Positions 1 to 4,790 of a DNA stretch of 8,235 bases are shown here, one piece after another (position 1 is the stretch's first letter; every line of letters starts with the position of its first letter). The position numbers and the translations under genes are program-made. The notes beneath the pieces were generated by a model. The model had not been told where the DNA came from. It saw only the letters and a list, made by a program, of their open reading frames with translations, and ran no database searches. Source of the stretch: Candidatus Eiseniibacteriota bacterium (GTDB lineage: Bacteria > Eisenbacteria > RBG-16-71-46 > SZUA-252); assembly GCA_016880395.1 (NCBI GenBank), contig JAEHDN010000014.1, positions 1 through 8,235 on the forward strand, written 5' to 3'.

Positions 1-232
1 AGTGGTAGCCAAACGTCCCCGCGGTCGGGAACATGAACTGGGCGGACTGGCCGATCCCGAACGGCCCGAGATTGAACTGGGTGCCACCGCCGCCCCCTCC
101 GGGGGGTGCCGTCGGCACGCTGCTGCCGTTACACCCGGCAGCCCCGAGCAGGGCGAGAATGGACACGAGAACGAGTGTTCGACTCCGGGGGGAAGACGTC
201 ACGGGCAGTGAAGGATTCGCCGTGGTTTGCAT
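1..232 (-). CDS. Cupredoxin-like lipoprotein, N-terminal part (partial)
   Basis: The gene reads leftwards from an ATG at 232-230 and runs off the window, giving 77 residues. Residues 1-18 are a polar, Arg-containing n-region. Residues 19-33 are a hydrophobic core ending in Leu-Gly-Ala-Ala-Gly before Cys34, which fits a lipoprotein signal peptide cleaved by signal peptidase II. Asn at +2 would favour outer-membrane sorting by the E. coli rule. A Pro/Gly-rich linker with six glycines (residues 43-50) follows. Residues 52-77 then resemble the C-terminal part of a small copper protein: an F-x-F-P-x-A-G-T-F-G-Y-H pattern, with the next codon starting with T, as expected for the Cys ligand of a Y-H-C motif. 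The role would be a surface-anchored electron-transfer or copper-binding protein; this is inferred from the motif only. The start is supported by an AGGAGG box 6 nt upstream. The gene is divergent from the AraC-type regulator. Confidence 0.7.
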   Translation of the reverse strand, partial: MQTTANPSLPVTSSPRSRTLVLVSILALLGAAGCNGSSVPTAPPGGGGGGTQFNLGPFGIGQSAQFMFPTAGTFGYH

Positions 233-238
233 GGTCCG

Positions 239-244
239 CCTCCT
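239..244 (-). promoter_or_regulatory. Ribosome binding site of the lipoprotein gene
   Basis: On the minus strand this reads AGGAGG, a full match to the anti-Shine-Dalgarno core, 6 nt before the ATG at 232. It fixes the start of the lipoprotein gene. Confidence 0.75.
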
Positions 245-422
245 GTACGGTTCGTAGCTGGGGGGTTCCCAACGTGCGGTTGGATGCGGGGGAGGGCGGG
301 GCGCACTTTGCGGGGAGTCGGGAAGATTGTGCCGTCCGTCCGTCCCGCTGGAGTCCGATTCGGCGAACCCCGCCGCTCGTAGCGTCTGGAGAACACCTTG
401 AGCGACACACTCCGAACCTGCT

Positions 423-438
423 TCGGCGCGCGCGCCGA
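423..438. repeat. Perfect 16-bp palindrome upstream of the AraC-type gene
   Basis: The sequence TCGGCGCGCGCGCCGA equals its own reverse complement. It ends 20 bp before the ATG at 459. In RNA it could form a 6-bp GC-rich stem with a CGCG loop just upstream of the ribosome binding site. In DNA it could be an operator, or simply alternating CG sequence prone to unusual conformation. AraC proteins usually bind direct rather than inverted repeats, so autoregulation through it is uncertain. Confidence 0.5.
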
Positions 439-458
439 GCCGGCCTGTCCGAGAGGCG

Positions 459-1505
459 ATGAGCGGCGACACCCTTTCCGATCTGCTTCGGAGCGTCCGG
501 CTTCGGGGCGCACTCTTCTTCTACATCGAGGGCGTGGATCCCTGGGTGGCCGAAACGCCGCCCTCGCGGGAGATCATCCCCGCGGTCCTCCCAGGGGTCG
601 AGCACCTGGTTCCGTTCCACGGCGTGGCGCGCGGGTCGTGCTGGGCCGCGATCGCCGGCGGGGAGCCGCATCCGCTAGGCGAAGGTGACCTCGTTCTCTT
701 CCCCCAGGGCGACCACCACGTGATTTCGAGCGCACCCGGGTTGCGTGCGAAGTCAGTCGATCCCGGCATCTACTTCGCGCCGCGACCGCCCCAGCTGCCC
801 TACGCGCTCAGCGTGGACGGCGATGGGGTGACCACAGCGCTCCTGCACGGTGGCGGCTCCGAGCGGACCACCATCGTATGCGGCTACCTGGGATGCGACG
901 CGAAGCCGTTCAACCCGCTCCTCTCGTCAATGCCGCGGATCCTTCGGGTCCCGGGCCTCGCTGCGGGTGCCGGCTCCTGGATCTCAAGCCTCCTTCGCAC
1001 GGTCGTCGACGAATCCAATCGCAAGCGACCGGGGGGTGAGGCCGTGCTCGAGCGCATGAGCGAGATGATGTTCGTGGAGGTCTTGCGCCGGTACGCGGAC
1101 TCCCTATCCCCGGAACAGACGGGATGGCTTGCCGGCATGCGGGACCCGGCTGTAGGCCGCGCGATCGCCCTGATGCACGAGAGGCCGGGAGATCCGTGGA
1201 CCCTGGAGCGCCTTGGCGAGGAGGCCGCCCTCTCCCGATCGGCGCTTCATGAGCGGTTCGTTCACTTCATTGGGCAGCCGCCCATGCAGTACTTGGCGCA
1301 GTGGCGGATGCAAGTCGCCGCGGGCTGGCTCCGCGATACCGACGCGAAGGTGTGCGACGTCGGGTCCGTCGTCGGCTACGGGAACGAAGCGGCCTTCTCG
1401 CGGGCCTTCAAGCGCGCGGTCGGCGAGTCGCCGGGAGCATGGCGGCGAGCGCGACGCGTCGGTCCGAAGGACCCCACGGCCGCGCCGGAAGCGCGAGCAT
1501 CGTAA
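459..1505 (+). CDS. AraC-family transcriptional regulator, cupin N-domain
   Basis: The product is a 348-residue cytoplasmic DNA-binding regulator. Residues 6 to about 200 match the cupin-type AraC ligand-binding domain: a short leading helix, then a region rich in His and Gly with G-E-G-D-L-V-L-F-P and a following D-H-H, typical of the beta-barrel cupin fold. Residues 232-333 form the AraC/XylS DNA-binding domain with two helix-turn-helix motifs: W-T-L-E-R-L-G-E-E-A-A-L-S-R-S-A-L-H, then V-G-Y-G-N-E-A-A-F-S-R-A-F-K and S-P-G-A-W-R. The last 15 residues are a polar tail. The ATG at 459 is chosen because the N-terminal Asp-x-Leu-Ser-Asp-Leu-Leu pattern is usual for this cupin family. A GAGAGG box lies only 2 nt upstream, closer than ideal. 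Length is slightly over the roughly 300-330 residues usual for this group. The ligand is unknown. Targets may include itself or the divergent lipoprotein gene. Confidence 0.9.
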   Translation: MSGDTLSDLLRSVRLRGALFFYIEGVDPWVAETPPSREIIPAVLPGVEHLVPFHGVARGSCWAAIAGGEPHPLGEGDLVLFPQGDHHVISSAPGLRAKSVDPGIYFAPRPPQLPYALSVDGDGVTTALLHGGGSERTTIVCGYLGCDAKPFNPLLSSMPRILRVPGLAAGAGSWISSLLRTVVDESNRKRPGGEAVLERMSEMMFVEVLRRYADSLSPEQTGWLAGMRDPAVGRAIALMHERPGDPWTLERLGEEAALSRSALHERFVHFIGQPPMQYLAQWRMQVAAGWLRDTDAKVCDVGSVVGYGNEAAFSRAFKRAVGESPGAWRRARRVGPKDPTAAPEARAS

Positions 1506-1509
1506 CGTC

Positions 1510-1534
1510 GGGAGCGCCAGTGCCCGGCGCTCCC
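1510..1534. terminator. Hairpin between convergent genes, likely terminator
   Basis: A perfect 9-bp inverted repeat (GGGAGCGCC, 7-nt loop, GGCGCTCCC) sits 4 nt after the araC-type stop codon and about 30 bp past the end of the convergent glycosylase gene. The position suits a bidirectional terminator. No T-run follows on either strand, so it may be a U-less or weak intrinsic terminator, or may block 3' exonuclease. Confidence 0.6.
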
Positions 1535-1563
1535 GCCGGTGCCGTCCGCGCCCTGAACGTCCT

Positions 1564-2454
1564 CTACTTCAACAGCTTCGACAGGCGGCGGTCTTTGAGC
1601 GGGACGCCCCCGGTCTGGCAGCCGGGACAGTAGAAGGTGTCCCGGTCGGCGTACGAAACCCAGGCGATCGGCGTTCCGCAGCGTGGACAGGGTTCGCCCC
1701 GGTGGTCGTGCACCGCGTAGTGCTCGACCGGCTCCTTCTTCGGGAGCTTCCCCGCGGCGCTCGCGCGAAGGAGCGAGACCTGGCGCTCGACCACCCCGAG
1801 CACCGCCGCGTGGAGCCGCGCCGTCTCGGCGTCATCGATCTGGTCGGTCCGCTTCATGGGCGAGAGCTTGGCCTCGAAGAGGATCTCGTCGGAGAGGCCG
1901 TTCCCGATTCCCGAGACCGCGGCGGAATCGGTGAGGAGCGTCTTGAGCTGACGCGGAGCGGCATGCACCGACTCGAGGAAGCGCTCGAGCGTCAGCTCGC
2001 CGCGCGAGGGATCCGGACCCAGGCGCCCGAGCTCGGGGATCGAGTCGACGTCGTCCGCGAGCCAGAGCCTCGCCTTCTTCTCCGTTCCGTGCTCGATGAG
2101 CCGAAGCTCACTCCTGTCGTCGAAGCGGATGCGCGCCGAGACGTTCCTGGGCGTAGGCGCTTCGCCCGAGCCCCCTCGTGCGACGGCGGCCGCTCTCCGG
2201 CCAGCCGGGGCGACGGTGATCCGCCCGAAGCGCATCAGATGGAGGACGATCACGCGACACGACTCCGTCTCGAACACGAGGTACTTCCCCATGCGCCGCG
2301 GGAAGCTCACGAACTCGCCGACGAAGCTCTCGGGCGACGGCTCCGCCTGCATGAGGAGGGCGGGCTGGCGGACGTCGAGCGCGTCGATCCTCCGTCCCGA
2401 AACCGAGGCCGCCAGGTTCTCGGCGAGCACCTCCAGGAACGGAAGCTCCGGCAC
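1564..2454 (-). CDS. Fpg/Nei-family DNA glycosylase (formamidopyrimidine-DNA glycosylase-like)
   Basis: A base-excision repair enzyme that should remove oxidised bases and nick the abasic site by beta/delta elimination. I start it at GTG 2454, giving 296 residues, because catalysis needs Pro right after the initiator Met: the protein then begins M-P-E-L-P, with Pro2 and Glu3 as catalytic residues. Reading further upstream would add 32 residues before the Pro and destroy this. Other landmarks are Lys57 in M-G-K-Y-L (conserved hairpin Lys), Asn185 in S-G-I-G-N, an S-D-E-I-L-F helix, and a C-terminal zinc finger with Cys256, Cys259, Cys276 and Cys279 plus Arg271 just before the third Cys. The start lies 2 nt after the methyltransferase stop with no good Shine-Dalgarno, which suggests translational coupling. 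The residue after PELP is Phe instead of the usual Glu/Asp, and the overall pattern fits the divergent Fpg/Nei branch rather than classical MutM, so I give no symbol. Confidence 0.93.
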   Translation of the reverse strand: MPELPFLEVLAENLAASVSGRRIDALDVRQPALLMQAEPSPESFVGEFVSFPRRMGKYLVFETESCRVIVLHLMRFGRITVAPAGRRAAAVARGGSGEAPTPRNVSARIRFDDRSELRLIEHGTEKKARLWLADDVDSIPELGRLGPDPSRGELTLERFLESVHAAPRQLKTLLTDSAAVSGIGNGLSDEILFEAKLSPMKRTDQIDDAETARLHAAVLGVVERQVSLLRASAAGKLPKKEPVEHYAVHDHRGEPCPRCGTPIAWVSYADRDTFYCPGCQTGGVPLKDRRLSKLLK

Positions 2455-2456
2455 GG

Positions 2457-4136
2457 CTACTCGAGGCGCGTCGCGATCAGGAGCCGGGTGTGGAACGGCG
2501 GGCCAAGCGGACGGCTGGACCGCACGCCGAAGCCTTCCTGCACGAGCCACTCGGAGACACGCTCGAGGCTGTAGGCGCGGCCCGCATCGAAGAGCATGAA
2601 GAAGAGGAGCGGCGCCATCGCGGCCGCGGTCGACTGCGCCGTCGTTCCCTCCGGCATGACCCCGTGGATGAGCAGGGTGCCGCCGGGTCGGAGCGCCTCG
2701 CGCGCCTTGCGCAGGAGCTGGACCGCGTTCTCCTCGCTCTCGGTCTGGAGCACGTTCGAGAGGAGGACCGTGTCGACCGGACCGGGGAGGGGATCCTTGC
2801 GATAGTCCCCGGGCACGTACTCGATCGCGTCCTCCAGCCCCTCCGCGCGAAGGATCTCGCGCGCTGTGTCGATGGCGGGCTGGATCTCGAAGAGGGTGGC
2901 CTGGAGATCGGGCGTGCGGCGAGCATACTCGGCCGCGTAGATCCCGGAGCCTCCGGCCACGTCGAGAAGCTTCGTGCCGGGCAGGGCCGGAGCCAGCTCG
3001 ACGAGTCGGCGCGCTGCCTCGCGTCCGCCCGTGTGGAGCGACCGCACGTAGCGGCGCGGGCGTTCGGGATCCCCGCTGAGGAGGGCATCGGTCGAGAGGC
3101 GGTAGCGCGGCGTGCCCTCGCGCACCGCGCGGCCGAGATCCAGCCAGGCGAGGTAGAGATCGGGGGCCGCGTCGATCAACCCGGTGGCGTCGCCGTCGAC
3201 GCCCGGGACGAGATACGGAGCGAAGTCGCGCGGCAGGACGAAGGTCGGCCCGTGGCGATGAACCACGCCGAGTCCGACCAGCGCCTCGAGGAGGGCTTCG
3301 AGACCGCGGCGATCCGCGCCGACGGCGCGCGTCAGATCGTCGAGGCTCTGCGCCCGCTGATGAAGATGTCGGAACACACCGAGCGAGTGGGCCGCGAGCA
3401 TCGCGGCCGTCGACTGATAGCCTGAGAGGAGCGCCCGGATCCGCCCGAACGCCGGCTCCTCGGGAGCCGGACTCGGACGCGGCGGGCCCTCGCCCGCGCT
3501 CTGGACTCCGGTGCGGTAGGGACGCTGTGGCCTGGGATGCCGCGGGCCGCGGTCGGCGCCGGGACCGCCGGGGCCGGGACCGCCGGGGCCGGGACGCCGA
3601 TCGACCGCCGGTCCGGTGTGCGCGCCGCGATCGCGATACGGGCGGTCGCCCGGAGGTCCGGAGGGCCCGCGCGCCCCGCGGTCCGGCCGGTCACCGCGGT
3701 ACGGACGGTCGGGACGCGGCCCGCGCTGGTCGCGATAGGGACGCGGCGGCCCCGATGGACCGCGATCGCCGTAGGGCACGGGGCCGCGGGGACCACCATG
3801 GGGCCGAGGGCCTCCCGACATGGGGCGGCGCTGCCCGTAGCGGTCGCTGCGCTGGCCACGGGAATTCTCGGCCGCGACCTGGCGCATCAGCTCCAGCTCC
3901 TCGGGCGGAATGCGGGTACCGTACTGCGGGTGCTCCTTCATAGGGACGTTCGTTGGTGGTCCGGCGGGCCGCGCTCGCGGCGGACGTGGACGGCCCGGCT
4001 TGGCGCCGGGACCGCGCGCGTGCGCGGGTCGGTCGGACGATGAGTGAGGAGCCGGAGACGAGCTGCTTCGTGGGCCCCTGCCGTGACTGGCGCCGGGCCC
4101 GGGGCGTGGACCGCGTTTGCGATGGGGCGGCATCAT
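2457..4136 (-). CDS. O-methyltransferase-like protein with long Arg/Gly/Pro-rich N-terminal tail
   Basis: The 559-residue product has two parts. Residues 1-228 are low-complexity and probably disordered, rich in Arg, Gly, Pro, Asp and Tyr (repeated D-R-P-Y-R and G-P-G-G-P units), broken by a more ordinary stretch at about 66-92 (Y-G-T-R-I-P-P-E-E-L-E-L-M). Residues 229-311 look like the winged-helix dimerisation domain of family 2 O-methyltransferases. Residues 385-559 form the SAM-binding Rossmann domain: motif I L-L-D-V-A-G-G-S-G at 390-398, acidic E417 after the next strand, G-D-Y at 443-445, L-R-P-G-G-T-L-L-I at 482-490. Family members act on small-molecule hydroxyls; the substrate here is unknown. 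The usual catalytic His after N-V-L is Gln464, so activity is uncertain. Two ATGs are adjacent (4136 and 4133); a GAGG box lies 1 and 4 nt before them, favouring the second slightly. ATG 3941 lacks a ribosome site. The gene lies 56 nt after yqeY and 2 nt before the glycosylase. Confidence 0.85.
   Translation of the reverse strand: MMPPHRKRGPRPGPGASHGRGPRSSSSPAPHSSSDRPAHARGPGAKPGRPRPPRARPAGPPTNVPMKEHPQYGTRIPPEELELMRQVAAENSRGQRSDRYGQRRPMSGGPRPHGGPRGPVPYGDRGPSGPPRPYRDQRGPRPDRPYRGDRPDRGARGPSGPPGDRPYRDRGAHTGPAVDRRPGPGGPGPGGPGADRGPRHPRPQRPYRTGVQSAGEGPPRPSPAPEEPAFGRIRALLSGYQSTAAMLAAHSLGVFRHLHQRAQSLDDLTRAVGADRRGLEALLEALVGLGVVHRHGPTFVLPRDFAPYLVPGVDGDATGLIDAAPDLYLAWLDLGRAVREGTPRYRLSTDALLSGDPERPRRYVRSLHTGGREAARRLVELAPALPGTKLLDVAGGSGIYAAEYARRTPDLQATLFEIQPAIDTAREILRAEGLEDAIEYVPGDYRKDPLPGPVDTVLLSNVLQTESEENAVQLLRKAREALRPGGTLLIHGVMPEGTTAQSTAAAMAPLLFFMLFDAGRAYSLERVSEWLVQEGFGVRSSRPLGPPFHTRLLIATRLE
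3453..3854 (-). other. Arg/Gly/Pro/Tyr-rich disordered segment within the methyltransferase gene
   Basis: Codons for residues 95-228 encode almost only Arg, Gly, Pro, Asp, Tyr, Ser, Ala and His, with recurring R-P-Y-R, D-R-G and G-P-S-G-P-P motifs. There are no hydrophobic clusters that could form a folded core. Such sequence resembles RGG-type tails that bind RNA or promote condensates in other proteins; that role is an inference here. Confidence 0.75.
3561..3590. repeat. Two perfect 15-bp tandem repeats
   Basis: The unit GGGACCGCCGGGGCC occurs twice without a mismatch, followed by a degenerate partial third copy from 3591. On the coding (minus) strand it encodes the Gly-Pro-Gly-Gly-Pro repeats of the methyltransferase tail at about residues 182-193. 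It is a multiple of three, so slippage would change tail length without a frameshift. Confidence 0.8.
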
Positions 4137-4168
4137 GCCTCGCGTGAGCTTGGGATCGGTTGGGTCAT

Positions 4169-4188
4169 GGAATCGATCGAGCGATTCC
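4169..4188. other. Small hairpin between yqeY and the methyltransferase gene
   Basis: A perfect 7-bp inverted repeat (GGAATCG, 6-nt loop, CGATTCC) lies just after the yqeY stop codon in the 56-bp gap. No T-run follows on the minus strand. It may be an attenuator, a processing site or chance. It weakens, but does not exclude, co-transcription of yqeY with the genes after it. Confidence 0.4.
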
Positions 4189-4192
4189 TACT

Positions 4193-4639
4193 TTAGGAGA
4201 GCGCTTCGCGGACGATCTCGCTCAGGAGCTTGCCGTCCGCTCTTCCTTTCGCGCGGGCCTGCACCTCTTTCATGGCGCGCCCGAAATCCTTCGTGGACGT
4301 GACCTCCAACTCGGTCAGGACCTGGCTCACCAGCTCGCGCGCTTCCGCATCGGTCAGGGGCCGGGGGAGGTACTCCTGCACCGTGCGCAGCTCGTCCCTG
4401 ATCTTGCCTGCCTCGTCGGGCCGTCCCAGCCTCTCGTATTCGGCGGCCGACTCGCGGAGCTTCTTCGCGTAGGAGCCGATGACCGCGACCACTTCATCGT
4501 CGGTCAACGTCTGCTTCGTCGTCGACTTCTTTTTCTCGAGGAGGATCTGGCTGCGAAGCATGCGGAGGGTGGAAAGCCGCGCCTGATCCCCGGACTTGAG
4601 GGAAGACTTCATGTCCTGCTCGAGGCGTTCCTCCAGCAT
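4193..4639 (-). CDS. yqeY: GatB/YqeY domain-containing protein
   Basis: The product is 148 residues, the normal length for stand-alone YqeY proteins, which share the C-terminal helical domain of GatB, a subunit of the tRNA-dependent amidotransferase. The precise role of YqeY is not settled; it is a soluble, all-helical, tRNA-amidase-like protein. Family landmarks: an N-terminal M-K-S-S-L-K-S-G-D-Q-A-R-L-S-T-L-R-M-L helix (residues 10-28), a basic Glu/Lys segment (35-43), an A-A-E-Y-E-R-L-G-R-P-D segment (65-75), the E-Y-L-P-R-P-L-T pair (89-96), then K-D-F-G-R-A-M-K (118-124) and G-R-A-D-G-K-L-L-S (132-140). The ATG at 4639 is preferred over longer upstream reading because a GAGGAG box sits 5 nt before it and the extra upstream residues do not resemble the family. 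It is first in the minus-strand unit and lacks the common neighbours rpsU and dnaG within this window. Confidence 0.93.
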   Translation of the reverse strand: MLEERLEQDMKSSLKSGDQARLSTLRMLRSQILLEKKKSTTKQTLTDDEVVAVIGSYAKKLRESAAEYERLGRPDEAGKIRDELRTVQEYLPRPLTDAEARELVSQVLTELEVTSTKDFGRAMKEVQARAKGRADGKLLSEIVREALS

Positions 4640-4644
4640 GCGTG

Positions 4645-4650
4645 CTCCTC
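4645..4650 (-). promoter_or_regulatory. Ribosome binding site of yqeY
   Basis: The minus strand reads GAGGAG 5 nt before the ATG at 4639. It decides this start over the open frame that continues upstream to 4930. Confidence 0.8.
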
Positions 4651-4701
4651 GGGTGGCTCCTTCGGGCCCGGGCGCACGGGCGCCGGACGGGACGGGTGAG
4701 C

Positions 4702-4710
4702 AGTATAGCA
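4702..4710 (-). promoter_or_regulatory. Candidate extended -10 promoter for yqeY
   Basis: The minus strand reads TGCTATACT, an extended -10 element (TGn followed by TATACT, five of six to TATAAT). No good -35 lies at the right spacing, as expected for extended -10 promoters. It would start transcription near 4695, giving a leader of about 55 nt before the yqeY start. The call rests on sequence match only. Confidence 0.45.
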
Positions 4711-4715
4711 GAATG

Positions 4716-4744
4716 TTGACAGGGCTCGTGAAAAGCCACAGACT
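4716..4744 (+). promoter_or_regulatory. Candidate promoter for the OmpA-family gene
   Basis: A perfect TTGACA -35 hexamer lies at 4716-4721 in the divergent region. At 17-bp spacing the -10 position holds CAGACT (4739-4744), only three of six to consensus. The -35 is striking in such GC-rich DNA but the -10 is weak, so the call is tentative. Transcription would begin near 4751, about 40 nt before the ATG at 4791. Confidence 0.35.
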
Positions 4745-4779
4745 GCCGCCGATTCTACCCTTACGACAGCCGTGTCCCC

Positions 4780-4785
4780 GGAGGA
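4780..4785 (+). promoter_or_regulatory. Ribosome binding site of the OmpA-family gene
   Basis: GGAGGA lies 5 nt before ATG 4791. It sets the start at the Met that opens the signal peptide, rather than at the upstream in-frame ATGs at 4596 and later, which would overlap yqeY on the other strand and bury the signal peptide. Confidence 0.8.
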
Positions 4786-4790
4786 ACCGC

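Larger units (their letters stand above)
233..458. other. Divergent intergenic region between lipoprotein and araC-type genes
   Basis: This 226-bp stretch must hold the promoters of both flanking divergent genes, but I find no convincing -35/-10 pair on either strand. It is strongly G/C-biased. Two inverted repeats are visible: a 5-bp stem at 269-283 (CCAAC, loop GTGCG, GTTGG) and a perfect 16-bp palindrome at 423-438. The short ORFs that cross it do not look like proteins. A regulator divergent from its neighbour often controls that neighbour, so this is the likeliest place for the regulator's operator. Confidence 0.5.
4640..4790. other. Divergent promoter region between yqeY and the OmpA-family gene
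   Basis: This 151-bp stretch is the most A/T-rich non-coding part of the window in its centre (about 4700-4760). It contains the yqeY ribosome site, a candidate extended -10 facing left, a TTGACA facing right and the OmpA-gene ribosome site. No small gene or RNA is apparent. Confidence 0.6.

Noticed and set aside
1213..2574. A 453-codon plus-strand open frame crossing the araC-type gene end and the glycosylase
   Set aside because: It overlaps two well-supported genes in other frames, ignores the hairpin between them and shows no domain.
3453..3854. Collagen-like or CRISPR-like repeat array
   Set aside because: The Gly-Pro units lack a strict G-x-y period, and there are no spaced identical repeats of CRISPR size.
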